Positions 13,319 to 25,690 of a stretch of DNA of 64,000 nucleotides are shown here, in pieces. Positions within the stretch are counted from its first letter, which is position 1. Each line of letters begins with the position of its first letter. A model generated the notes under the pieces. The model worked only from the letters and a program-made list of their open reading frames with translations. It was not told the origin of the DNA and searched no databases. This DNA is from Rhynochetos jubatus (taxonomy: Eukaryota; Chordata; Aves; Eurypygiformes; Rhynochetidae). The stretch spans positions 8,432,001 to 8,496,000 of the forward strand of contig CM050666.1 in assembly GCA_027574665.1 (NCBI GenBank), written 5' to 3'. The position numbers and the translations under genes are program-made.

Positions 13319-13945
13319 ATGCCCTGCAGGGTCAGCCGTCTGGTCCATCCAGCCTAGTATCCCACTTCCAACCGCGGCATGCTATTTAGAGATGCTGTTT
13401 AGGGAAAAGACGGAAGCCTGACTGCTCTTGCATACTCCTTCATGCACAATTGCTGTATTAATGATGTTACAGGGCATGTCATTTTCCTGTCCCTTTATAG
13501 GCCAGCTGTCTAAGAAATGGTCCAATCCCTTTCGAACCTGCTGATACCACTGCCTTCGCTACCTCCTGCAGCAAAAAATCCACTATCTGAAGTTTCAGCA
13601 AAAGAAGTATTTCATTTGTTTTAAACGTGATCTCCTACTAGCTTCACGGAGTACCCTCTAGTTCTTGCACTGCAGGCTTTGGAGGGCCACAGTTTCACAT
13701 TCAGCTTTTTCATCACTTTCATGATTTTGTAAATCTCAGCGCTGAATATCGGTCTTTAGATAAAGAGTGCCAGCCTGTTCAACCTCTCCCCATATGACAG
13801 TTGTTCCAGTGCCCCCACTCATTTCAGTTGCCATTTTCTGCACCATCTAACTCTGCTAAATCCATCTGGAAAAGCAGAGAACTGAACATAGTACTTCAGA
13901 TATGAGCCCAATGAAGTTTTCCTTAGTAGCAAATGACATCCTTGA
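13319..13945 (-). mobile_element. Ancient CR1 LINE, 3' fragment
   Basis: Read on the plus strand this is the antisense of a CR1 3' end. It has a GGTCCATCCAGCCTAGTATC-type block near 13340, a CCCTCTAGTTCTTGCACTGC block near 13660, and CTCCCCATATGACAGTTGTT near 13787. I recognise these from turtle and archosaur CR1 copies. The left end is the element's 3' UTR and the right end its reverse-transcriptase C-terminal region. It is about 630 bp, 5'-truncated as CR1 copies usually are, and full of indels, so it is old and inactive. Confidence 0.85.
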
Positions 13946-16460
13946 TGAGACAATTCTTTGCTGACCTCAAAAATCACATGTCCCTTTCAAGAGAGAAGCT
14001 ACTTCTTTCTGCAACAGATACAATTCCAGCTAATACACCTGGCAAAGGAAGTCATCTTTGCTCTCAATAGTTTAGGATTTCTGGTGGAGGGCAAGCCAAG
14101 AGAGAAAAGGCTAAGTGTAAGTGTACTGTCCAAGGATCTACATCCGGAAGAAATTGGATAATATTTTAATAGCACTTCCTGAAACACCTAGACTTCCTGG
14201 AATTACTAGTTAAAATCCCAGAGGAACTGATAATGTTCTCTGTCCATCCAAGCCTAACAGACTGCTTCCCTACACCACTATATCTTTCGTGGAAGAATTT
14301 TAAAAGTCCTAATCCACTCTACATCGATGCTTGAGAGTTTTGGTCCATTTGTATGGCAGTAAGGCCTGTAGCTTCTCTTGCTGCCTTGGGCCAAAATCCC
14401 TCTAATACATCACCCGAGCAGCTGTTCCTCTCCATTCCCAGCTACATGCATTTGAGTGGTACATTTTACAGTAAACCAGATCCTTCCTTGATTTAAGGTT
14501 ACTTTGTAGTACATGGAAATGGTGGAGTGGCAACAGGTTGCCTTTTTCCCTTGATTTTCATTTCACATCATTAACTTTCATGGTAGTAAAAGTGTTTGGG
14601 TCAAAAAGAGGCAACAATTATAAAAGCATATGTGCACAGTGTAATCTCAAAAGAAAAAAGAAATCAGACCCCAGCAGGAGGAACAAAAGGAAATATATCT
14701 TTGTTCCAGCTGCATGAGCCACCCAAGCACTAAGGAGACAGTGCTGAAACCTCCCCAAGGCTGCACACAACATCACTGCAACATAACCACAGCCCTGCCT
14801 TGGCCTCGCTTCTGCCACCACACGCCCAAGTCTACCGGGACAGAGGAGCCGCATCTCCCTGTGGTCATCCAGAAATGCCTCTGTCTCAAAATGGCAACCA
14901 GATGGACGGATCCCATGGCCTTTATCTGGCAGTTTTGCCCAAGTGCAGAGGGGAAGATGAGGCCCCATGCTCCCAGTGCAGTGCTTGCAGGAGGAAATGA
15001 GATCTGGATTTCAGGACATTGCTAGCAAACTACCTTTGCAAAGCAGAATACTCATTTTAACCTACTATGCATTAGAAAGTTTTATATAAAACTTTTTAGA
15101 TAAAACTGCCATTTCCTTAGTTCCCACTAAGGTCCAAACTACTTACATACATCAATAATTACACAAAGGTAGCACCACTAAACTAACACTGATTTTAAAG
15201 AGAAACTCGCATAGTGAAGATGTTCACACACATCTGCAACATCCACGGAACATTAACTTAGCAACTGGCTTTAGCTCTCACAAAAGTCTTCATAATAATG
15301 TGTTTTGTATAAAACTAGATTATAGTCTAACCTGCAAGGCCGTTGGTATGTTCCTTTTTCAAGTCTGCAAGTACTAGTTTCAGGGTAGAAGTCTGTGCCA
15401 AAGTATATTATACCTACCATGGCAATAAATTCTTCATGGATGAGGTTTTATACATAAATTACCTTCATTTGCAGTCTCTGAATGCTCTTCTAAATTTTAT
15501 GGGATAATATGAATTATGAGCACCCATGTATTTCTTGAAGGTATAATGTGAGACGGACTTTTTTTCTACTATATGCAAAATATTATGCAAGTGAGTTGTA
15601 CTCTACACCTCTCTCCTTGCACCCGTGTTGAATGAATGCGGTAACACAGACCAGTCAGTTGCTTATGAGAAGTGTACAGCCATATGTATGTATGAACTAG
15701 GTCTAACTAGGATTAAATGTAAATCACATGGCTAAACAAAAGCATTAAAAATATCTGAAAGGTTTTTTCTAAACCTTATAAACTTAGATTTCTTAATCTG
15801 TTATTTCTTGGTTTAGTTACTGGTACATTTATGGTTTGGCAGAATAACTCCTTTTAAATAAATTGTACATTTAAAGTGCACAATTTATATTTAATTGAAG
15901 CTACCATTGTAATCTTTACAAAACTTGGCTGGATTTCAGCGGCTGGGCTTTAGGTATTTTGCTGGTTCTGCTGGATTTTTAAAACCCTAGAGAACTGGGA
16001 ATGGAATGAGGCCACTCACTGTTATTATTAGTCTCTAGTAAATACTGTTGGTGACCCACTGGAACCTACATCCTGGGCATTCTTCATATATCTGTTGAAC
16101 ACTGGGTGCTTTGGACACCGTTCACACACAACACTTGCCTCAGAAGCAAAGTTCCAGGTTTCCACAAGAGCTCTCATTTCAGGAATCACTAGGAATGTGA
16201 ACTGGCAATCAGTATCTGGGCCCCAGTTCTGCAAACTGCTCTACTCCTACTGCCTGAATCAGCTTAGCAGTTTCAAAGGCTTCACAAGAACAGGCCCAGG
16301 ATCAGCCATTTTTCTGCAAGGACACGCTCCCGGTCCACTGTATTAAACAGCACCAAGGCTTGAAAAGGCACCTCCTCACAGCCACTGAATCCAAGAGCCA
16401 AAACACAGCAGGAATGGTACAGATGGTATGGGAATGCTTGCCACGCTCCCACGACAGCGG

Positions 16461-16840
16461 GGGAAGGATCAGGCATGAAGGCTCATCAACAAGATCAGAC
16501 AAAAGAGAAAACACTGAATCATATTAAAGTAATTACCAGAAAATAAGACTTCTGTAAAATATTTGCAATCAGCTAGTTCAAGCCTTCAGGCTCAGTCTTG
16601 TATTGGGCTGCATGTAGCGGCACCACCCCAGGAGGTGCTCCCGGAAGAACGGGTGAGTCAGTCGCAGTTCCTCCCTGGCTCCCTTCCTCTCGCATGGCAG
16701 AACAAATAATTTCACCCCGACCTGAATGCAATATACTCCCACGTTACTCCTGACTAGCTGGATAGTGCAGAAAGTCATGGCCCTGCTCCCCTTCTGCTTG
16801 TCCTGCTTACATGATGGTTAGGGAAGGGTCAGGCATGAAG
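16461..16840. repeat. 20-bp near-identical direct repeat, 360 bp apart
   Basis: GGGAAGGATCAGGCATGAAG (16461-16480) recurs with one change at 16821-16840. Flanks differ. Confidence 0.8.
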
Positions 16841-18675
16841 ACCCCCCCACTGTCTCTCCTTTCCCATCTTCCCACACCCAAAACTGCTGTCTAAAGCAGC
16901 CATATGGGACACATTTACTTCCCACTCCTGCCCCGAGGTGCTACGAGGGCCAGGAATAATCTAGCATGGAGATAGCATCAGCATGAGAGAGAAGAGAATC
17001 CTAGTTAGGAAGAACATAACGTCGTCACTAGATAATGATAACCACATTTAATGGGCACAAGCATGAAGGCATGAATTTCAGAGATTTTCCCCTTATTTTA
17101 TAAATAGGGGGTTATTACAAAAAGGCCCAATTACATCGTCAGGCACTATACAATATTTATGGTATAAAATCACTATAATTAAATGCTAAGTGCTGATTTC
17201 AATTATTTAGCAGTGGAGCAATAAAATAAGCAAGTGCCTTTAAAATGTTATTTTCACAAAGCAATCACAGAATACAAGAGGAGCTAAAAAATGACCTGTC
17301 AGGACCTTAGACGTCCTGTGGCGAGACATGAGATTGAAAGTGCAAGGATTCTTAGAGCCAGTGTTGCAATTAAGCTCTGTGTCCCTCAGATTCACAGGGT
17401 TTTTTTGCTGCAAACTTACAGCAGAGCTAGTATATGGGAAAAGAGAGGAGTGAATTCCTGCCCTGACTGGGTTAGTTACCATGTCACCTTAAAACTAGCC
17501 ACTTGGGAAAAACAAAGGCTTATACAGAGACTAAAAATACTAAAGATCTGAAGCAGTGGTGTAGCAGAGTCCACAGTGGCCATGTTTGCACATGCCTCTC
17601 CACTGAAAGACCAGGGCTGTGTTCATTACTGTTGGAAAAACTTGCAAGATTATCTTAAAATTTTATTTTAATTGGAAAATTAGTTCCAAAACATAACTTT
17701 ATTGAGAAACAGCATCCAAAACCTAGGAAATAAAGGATATTCCCCACAGATATTCTCAATAAGCCATCTGTCATAAATGGGGAAAAAAGACTGCAATATT
17801 AAATATTCCTAATTCTATTTTGGGCTAAATAACAGTCCTGGAGAAATGGTGATAAAAACATGCAGCAAGCAGGAGGGAAGCTGTGGTAAAGCAGATGCTG
17901 CAGTGTCCTTAAGCAGGATGCAGTGCGTGCTGTCCTGAAGAGGGATACCTCTGTCAGCCAACAAAGGGGAAGTAGCCATGCCACCTTCCTTCCTTCTTGG
18001 TGTAACTGATGTTGTTTAAAGGAAAGCGCTCCAGCACAGCTCCAAATATGCAAGGCTCAAGTGCTGTCACTTTGCCAGAGTCATCCATTCAGGACAAAAT
18101 AATGGGTGGATGTGGAGCTCCTAGACTGCCTTCACCTCAGCTGTGATCCTTGCAAAAGTTGGGATGGATGACACTGAAAAATTCTTCACATTTGGCATTA
18201 CATTAATAATTTTTTTTGGCAAAAAAAGAATGCAGCCTACTTCCATTCATGTTTCTGGCAAACTTTCATTCTTCTAGGTAGATTTTCAGCCAAACAAAAA
18301 CAGAGCTGTAAATGTCCAGTACATACTAAATGTCCTATAAACTAAATACGGCTGATTGTTCTTTGCTTCCTTACGTGCTTCTCCCTTATCAAGAACAAAA
18401 CACAACTTCTTGAAGCACACATTTCGAAGCAGGAATAATGACCATTCCCAACTCCACAGCTCCATTTTTATTATAAATAAAAAACCCCAAAGGTCTTCCA
18501 TTAGCTTCAGCGGTTGGGAGGGAGTGGGAAGAATGATGTGTTAAGCGGCCATGGAGGAAGTACATACGCCAACTGGAAAAACGGACTATAAAAAGCTTTT
18601 CTTACACAAACACAGGAGGAAGTAACCAACACCCTCAATTGTTGCAGTGAAAGGTGGGGGCCTAAACACACCACT

Positions 18676-18698
18676 AAAAAAAAAAAAAAAAAAAAAAA
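18676..18698. repeat. Poly-A run, 23 bases
   Basis: Uninterrupted A23. No AATAAA lies just before it and no retrocopied gene was recognised upstream, so a processed pseudogene is not supported. Confidence 0.95.
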
Positions 18699-20040
18699 GT
18701 AAAAATTAAAAAGGCCCTGAATGTTTCACATGTTCCCAGTTATTCTCAAATTTGAGAGCCTTGTTCAATAAGGTCAAACTGTTAGGAAAAGCAGACCTGG
18801 CAAATCTCATGCAAAGAGCATAAATGCTGTATGACAGTACCAGCCTAGAGACCTTTCTGCAGGAAAGACTCTGAACCACTTGTTTATGCAGCACAGCGCT
18901 ACAGACTCTCTCCCTCTGCAACCCACTGCAGGTGGGGTGGAGAGCCCTCTGCACCTGGAACGAGGGACCTGAGTACAAAATAAAGGCCACAGTGTTGTGC
19001 TACAGCAGAAGCGTGTGCCACCATGGCAAACCACTTCTGCTAAGAGGGCCTCTACTGGGCAGCAGCGTCACCAGCTGCACACTGGGAACAAACCCCCTCT
19101 AGTCACACAGTACCATGTTTGCCCAGCTGGGAGCCAACGTGGCATCATCTCACATGTCAGCAGACAAAAGAATCAAAGGGTCTAACATGGGCAAGAATTC
19201 AAAGCACAGTTTTAGAAGGCCAAACAGGCCCATCTCAGAAGAGAGGATTTATTAGAGCAACTAGGTAAATACTGGCAGGCCAGAGATGCAAATTCTAACA
19301 AGGCAGATTGACGAAAAAGAGGCAAATGGTGTAGTTGGCTGCACTGATTATACCTCCTCTGGAGAGACTGCTACCTGGGCCTTCCCACTGGGCAACACTC
19401 AGTGGGAACCAGACATTACTGATACAGGCTCATGCACTTTCACGTCCTAAGCAACAGTCCCATACACCAAGTATTCTGATCCTAGCAGACAAAGACCCTA
19501 AGAGAGATACAACCAAGAGAGGTCCCATGATGATCTACTGTCTCTTCAGTAGTCTCATATTTTTCCACTAAGGTAATTTTCTTTATCTGTGAAAATATAT
19601 CAGCTCATGGCATTTGGCAAACTCATAACCCTCCAGGTACAGAGCTTGTAAAAAAGCCACATTCTCTTCTGCCCCCAGAACACATCAAGTTGTTCTGGAA
19701 TTTTTGAAAAGAACTATTAGAAACAGACTAAACACTTGGACAACACAGACGTACCAATCTGGGATAACACGGCATTCTTCTTCCTCTGCTGCTTACTTAG
19801 CGAAGGTGTTAGCATTGCTTTGCCCAGGACAACAAAGGTGGCAACACAGCCTAGCACTTTAAACACCACGAGAGTCAGTATGGGAGAAACACATCTGCTT
19901 TGTTCCTGGTATTAACGGCCAGTGCAAAGCAGACCAGGATACTGGGTTCTTGAATATGATCTCTTTATTCTGCCCGAGGCACACAAGGGAGTTTTGTGAT
20001 AGGCTATTCTCCCTCCTGATGTCAAATTAAGAATCCACGG

Positions 20041-20100
20041 TCTTCTTCACAGCTCACCCTGCGTACACTTCAAATCCTTCACATATCTTCTTCACAGCTC
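20041..20100. repeat. 15-bp direct repeat, 45 bp apart
   Basis: TCTTCTTCACAGCTC occurs at 20041-20055 and again at 20086-20100. The sequence between is not obviously repeated, so this may be a small local duplication. Confidence 0.8.
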
Positions 20101-23100
20101 TGCTTCTCCCACCTTCTAACACTAACTAGGACTTTTTTTCCCCTTAGATAGTCTCACCACTTTCTCATGGCAAAATTGGCGCTATAGACTGCCAACCGAT
20201 TCCTGACAATTTATTTATATGTGTAGAGCATCATGCAATTCTACACTGCGAACTAAAAAACCATAAAATCCTCAAATGCTTACACAATTCTCCTGTTTCT
20301 ACTTGAGAAGTTACTTTTTTGATATTCAAACTCAAATCCTGATGATAGAAACCTGCATTTTTAAGGAGAGGCAAGTAGAAATTCCTCATCAACTGAACAA
20401 GTTGAGCTATGCTTCTGGGTATGTTTTACAATATCTTTTTTGCATCACACCTACTCTACTAAATATACAAAACACTGAGCAAGTGATAGCTTTGTCAGCC
20501 ACCAGCTAATCAAGTGAAAAATTATTAGGCTTAGAAAAATAATAAAAGCAGAAGCCAGCTGTGCATTTGTTGGATGAAAATCCCAGTGTCTCCCATGTTA
20601 GCTCATGTGCATTTCAATTTCTGGGAAGAAAATAATGGGAGTTTCTCCACCCTTTCTCATGTGAGCCATAAAACAGATTTATTACCTAGGATATATTCTG
20701 TGTTTTCTCCTGAGGAAAAAAGAAAGTGGTGGAACAAGTCCATTTTTTTCCTTCTACAACTAGGATTTTCTTTATAATAAACACAGAGCTTAATTTTGGT
20801 ATCATATGTCCCTTCTATTTAATGCTATGGTCACACTTTTTACCTTTCTAAATCTTGAATTGTAGCATTTTCATTTCAGTAGGGAATCTACAGCTGTTCC
20901 AGCTGTCTGAGTGCGAAAAGTCTGTCCTAAGATTCCTATCTGCTATGTTTTAAAGCAGAATCCTTCCTTCCCCTAAATCAAATAAATTTAGCTTCTGCTG
21001 AAAAACTATGGAATAACTGGAAAAAAAAAAAAGGGCAAAATATTAGTCTGTGTTTCTTTCCAAATAGTTCTCACTGAGCTTTACCTTATGCCCAACAGTC
21101 ACCCAGCAGCTCTGGGAAACTTAGGCTGCAAACCCAGAGGTTTAGGACAGGGTTGCATCTCATCTGGGAAGGTTTTCCTGTACAAATTACTATTTTTTGG
21201 ACTGTAACGGTCACCTTCTGACCTTCAAAAATAAATCACAAAAATTTGCTGACTAAAAGATTGTTGCTCCCAAGCCTCCTAATTTGCTTACAGCATGATG
21301 TTATGATTCTAAAGACCCGTGTTGGTAACAGAAAAGGTAGTTTCTCCTGCAACTTTCACTTTTGAGATGCAAAAGAGACTGATTCGTATTTTACATGTGA
21401 ATTTTAAATTCATGACATAGCCTGGATTCTCCACTTCAGTGCTCTGGAAACTTTCCACACTAATATATGCCTTTTAAAACGACACCCAGTAATACCTCTG
21501 TTTTAAAGTAAGTCTGTTGACGCTAATATTTGTAGCCTCAATGCGCTTTACCATCTACTCTTGGTAACTAGCACCTATTGTTCAAGGAGTCGCTTTTCTC
21601 AACACAGCAAAATGCCATCTCTCCAAATTCCAGTTCTTCCAAATAATCCTAAGACTCACAAGCGTTTACACCAAGTCGTAAACGCCACTGAAACGACTTT
21701 TGGAACGATGAGCTATGCCATCATTAGCTGCATATAGTTAAAATGTACCATAGGAAGTGCATTCATTACAGTTGTGAAATTATTTTTATTGCTACCTGCT
21801 TTATTACAGAAAAAAAGTTTCCACTTTGTATCGTACAACTGTGCCAGCACAGAGCTCAAAGCTGGTTTGCTTGGGCAAAAATTATGTGGGGTTTTTTTTT
21901 AGATTTATTTCTTTCTCATCGCTTTGTGATCACTTTTACTGCTCCACAGAGACCAATAATTTGGGAAAAAAAGCCCAGTAGCTAAAGGAGTTTTCAGGCT
22001 ATTACTAATTTGAAACCCATCATTTGTACTACCACGTATATTCTAGTGCAGTCAAGCTGCATTCTTACAAAGAAAGCATAAATCTAGCCACGCAGATTTT
22101 TTTGGATCAAAACACTAGTACTGCTACTAAACTTACCCTTTTTCTTTTCAAAGACGTACACACAAACATGCAACGTTGCACTGACGTTTCCAGTTTGTAC
22201 AAAACTAATGTGTCAGCATTACAATTCACAAGAGGTGTCCAAAAAGGGAAATTCAAGCCTTTTAAAAATCATTACGAAGTTTGTCTTCACAATCTCAGAA
22301 ACCTCACTGACACACATCTATAATCTAACCTAGCCTCAACAAAATTTCTTACAGAAAAGTACCCATAGTAACTATTTCCCTCAACAGGGACAGTGCTTCA
22401 TAGGATATAATTTTGGAAAACCAGAACCTTCAGCATTAAATCTCCCATACAAGCTAATTAGCGACAGCTGACCGGTTTACAGCTCTTACTGTTACAATGA
22501 AACAGTTTGTTGTCATGGCTGAGCGGGCAGAGAAATGGTACTCAAATTAAAAATAAAAGGTATGCAAACACAAACCAAAAACCTGACGTACTATGTGACA
22601 GAGACCAAAAAAAGTAGCCTTTATAGAATGTAAGAACATATGCGGGTCAGTAGTTACGCGTTTCATTGCAAAAAGAAATAATATTCTAACATGGTCAGAA
22701 AAACCATAATGTATTTATTCAACAGATCTGCTCCCTAATATGTTACAATTTTAATACTGTAATTCTAATGCTTAAAAACAAGTCTTTACACCAATTAACC
22801 AAAACCAGACTTTTTATCTGACATTAGAAACTGGCGTCTATTCCAGTTTGCATGCACCAACATAATTTCCATCTGCAGAATCTTTACAACTGGTAACGGC
22901 ACAACCGAGCAAGAACAAACAGTTAGATTTCCTGATCACAAGGATATTTTTGCAACAAGAAAAAACTAGTTCACCTGTAAATCAATAAGGATGTTAATAG
23001 GAATCATTAAAAAACAAGAAGCTATTCCAGTAGTTCCTTTAAAATTTATACTTAGAAATAAATAAGACGTCCTGTATATGCAGGCAGGACAATTCCCAGT

Positions 23101-23936
23101 CACGGAGCCCTCCCTAAAAGCCTCACAGAAATGCTACTAAAATTGGGGGTTGGTGGAAGAAACTTCGGAAGAATGACAGGTGACAAAGAGACTGTGCTGA
23201 AAAGTGTAGAGAAGTGCTCTTCAAAACAATTCCCCACGAAAGAGTAAAAGTTCAACACAGATTTCCAGCTCTCATGTCCCCTGAGCACACACCATGCCTG
23301 ATTTTTACCTCGTTCATTTTAAAACGAAGCTACTGAATCTCGACATCAGACTATTTTCTACTGTAAAGTGGCATATTATAAAGGTGTTGTACGAGGCCTT
23401 TCCTTAATTCCAAACCACCAGTACTACTGAGAAGAAAAACATACAATAAAAGAATCCAAGTGTCAGATATCAGTATGCAGGTGTCATCCAAACACTGCCC
23501 AGATCCCACTCAGAATGCCAGGCAAGCAAACAAAGCGCCCATGCTGACCATACCTGTAACACAGACTGTCTCACACACTCGCTAACCGTGCAGCCTTGCG
23601 CTGCACAATCGGACTCCCAGCAGAGGGAGCAAAAGAAGTGAACCCCGCCACCCGAAAACTGAAAACGCGCGTGCTGCCGCTCCCTGCCTGAGGAGCGGCT
23701 CGCCCAGGTTCTGTACTACGTGAAGACAAATGAGCCGTGTTGATCTTTTTCTTTCCCCTTAAAGGAAATAATACGTGAAAAATCCATTAAGGCAAGATTT
23801 TATCCATTTTCTGATAGTAATCGAAGTACAAACCTAGGGCTTTGAGTCAATCTGTTGACACGAGGCTAGTTTTGTAGATGTCCCTAGGCTGTGCCTGAAC
23901 AGAAATTTGCATTATCAAATGATGGCGTATTAATTA

Positions 23937-24056
23937 TAGAGTCACAGAATCGCTCTGGATGGAAGGGACCTCGCAGCGTCTGCAGTCTGATCTCCAGCTC
24001 AAAGCAGGGTCAGCTACAAGACCAGACCAGGTTGACCAGAGCTCTATCCAGCTGAT
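23937..24056 (-). mobile_element. CR1 LINE, short 3'-terminal fragment (avian type)
   Basis: The plus strand reads AGAGTCACAGAATC, GGATGGAAGGGACCT and CTCAAAGCAGGGTCAGCT, the antisense of the CR1 3' terminus, whose sense strand ends in ATTCTRTG units. It is about 120 bp, degraded, and lies some 600 bp left of the CpG island. Confidence 0.85.
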
Positions 24057-24911
24057 AAATACAATATTGTTTTTTCATATGGCTGTATTTTATGCATTAT
24101 TAACAATACTACATTTTTACTTCTATAAAGTGCTTTCAACTGAAGGTATTAAAGTGCTTAAAATATTACTTATCAAAGAGCCTTCTGGGGACTGCCATTA
24201 CAGCATTGCAGGTGGCAGGGGAAGGGAACAGAGCACTGACCCAGCCGAGGCTGTGCTTTCCGTAGACAGAACCGGGTTTGGAGTTCAGTGGATGTATCTC
24301 ACTGCCTCACCCTGACCTGCAGCGTTTACCTAAGCTCGTTCGCCACCGCTTATTTTCCAATACCTGAAAACCACTCATTTCTGTCGGTCCTAACAGAAAA
24401 GCGCTGGGATTGTTACCGGCGAGTTGCACACCTCAGTACGTTAGAACGGTAAGTTCCGTTATGACCAGGTTTGGTGTTCACGGCTGGCTGGTACGGAACA
24501 CCCGACCGGGTGCATTCCGAACTCAAAGCACAAGGCGTTAGCGTTCCTGCTGCCAAGAGACCCTGCACAGGGACTCTCCAGGCCAACCGCTTCACACCAG
24601 CTTAACTGCAACGAAGTAGATGCAGACCTTAATCAGAATATTACTGCCGTCTAGCGGAGTCCTCGCGTCAGCCACGGCCGCCACATCTCACTCGAGCATT
24701 CCTCCGGTCTTGGGCGTCTTCCCACCCCCACGCGCTCCTCCGGCCGGGACAAACTCCGCTCACCCTTCCAGGGCCGGTAGCCGCCACGGGCACCGGGGAC
24801 GAGCCAAGCGCGCCCGCCCGCGAGGGCGGCCCCGCTCGCTGCTCTCCGTGAGGGGAGCCGTGAGGCGCGCGGGGAATAACGGTCCACAGGGCGCGCGCCC
24901 CGCGCGGGCTC

Positions 24912-24919
24912 TGACGTCA
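24912..24919. promoter_or_regulatory. CRE palindrome (CREB/ATF site)
   Basis: Perfect TGACGTCA within the CpG island. This is the full consensus for CREB/ATF factors. Function is inferred from the context. Confidence 0.6.
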
Positions 24920-24959
24920 CTCCCGCACGCGGCTGCTCGAGGCGCACGGCCACCCCGCC

Positions 24960-24973
24960 GTTGCCGTGGCGAC
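24960..24973. promoter_or_regulatory. RFX X-box-like site
   Basis: GTTGCCGTGGCGAC is close to the palindromic RFX consensus GTTGCC-N2-GGCAAC, with one half-site base changed. It lies 40 bp from the CRE. Confidence 0.5.
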
Positions 24974-25690
24974 ACCCCCGCGCAGGCGCACACTCTTCCC
25001 TCCTCCCTCACCCCTCCCGCCAGCGCCGCGCGGCCTCAGTCGCGGCGCAGCGCCGGTGACAGCCGTACGCTTCCCGGGCCGCCGCCGCCGGCGTTGCTCA
25101 TGCCTCCCCAGCAGCCGAGCCGGGAGCGCCCCGCCGCGGCGGGGGTGCAAGGCCGGCCCCCACCCCGCTCCGTGTCTCACCGAGCGCCGCTCTACCTGGG
25201 CGGGGGGAGGAAGCGTCGCAGCGATGATTCGGCAATCGTGCGCCGTACCTGAGGCTGCTTCCCGGGACCCAGGCAAACGCAGCGGAGCGCCGAGCGCGGT
25301 GCCCGCGAACCGCTCACGATGTCACGGGGGCAGCAGGCAGGCACGCATGCGCTGTTCGCGTCCGGCGCGCCGGCGGTGTCTCAGTCGCCTCTGGGCGATC
25401 GCCGGTGCCGAAGTAGCCACGGGGCCATGTGGCCGGTCAGGGAGGCCCGTGGTGCCGGCAGCGGCACCTCAGAGCGGCGGGAGGCCGCCCCGCTCAGCGC
25501 GTCCCGCGGCGCCCCCACCCTCCTGGTTCCCCGGGAGGATCTTGCCTTCCCGGGGGGGAGGGCCGGGCCGGACTTGAGACGTGTCGCTGCTCCGTCGAGC
25601 CAGGCACGAACACCGGGATGTGCGAAGGACCGGATCTGCCGGAGCGGAGAGTGGTGGCACTGACGGCACGTGCTTGAACGAGCTGGGAAG

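Larger units (their letters stand above)
13946..23936. other. Gene-free unique sequence
   Basis: About 10 kb between the two CR1 fragments. Contents: an A23 run, two small direct repeats and a 99-codon plus frame (22024-22323) of unknown meaning. No exon recognised, including on the minus strand, where GNB1L would be expected. Confidence 0.6.
24640..25690. promoter_or_regulatory. Strong CpG island, probable gene promoter
   Basis: About 1 kb of dense CpG and very high GC lies in otherwise AT-leaning DNA. It holds a perfect CRE palindrome TGACGTCA (24912-24919), an RFX X-box-like palindrome GTTGCCGTGGCGAC (24960-24973), and NRF1-like GC-rich sites (24979-24990 and around 25343-25352). No TATA box was seen, as is usual for CpG promoters. 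On the minus strand several good 5' splice donors are present: AGG|GTGAGC near 24757-24762, CAG|GTACGG near 25246, and CAG|GTAGAG near 25195. No comparably good donors were noticed on the plus strand. This favours transcription leftwards. By human gene order the owner could be GNB1L, but no coding exon confirms it. Long open frames through the island are a side effect of GC content and are not called as genes. Confidence 0.8.

Noticed and set aside
14618-14968. 116-codon minus-strand frame overlapping plus-strand frames
   Set aside because: Both strands open at once, no motif, no exon structure.
16028-16346. Overlapping open frames near 16.1-16.3 kb
   Set aside because: No conserved motif; the two strands overlap and nothing resembles WD40 coding sequence.
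18540-18698. Processed pseudogene ending in the A23 run
   Set aside because: No AATAAA before the run and no coding sequence recognised upstream.
22024-22323. 99-codon plus-strand frame
   Set aside because: No recognisable domain and no flanking splice support; probably chance.
1-24000. GNB1L coding exons on the minus strand
   Set aside because: I searched by eye for reverse complements of WD-type motifs and found none; I do not annotate GNB1L on synteny alone.
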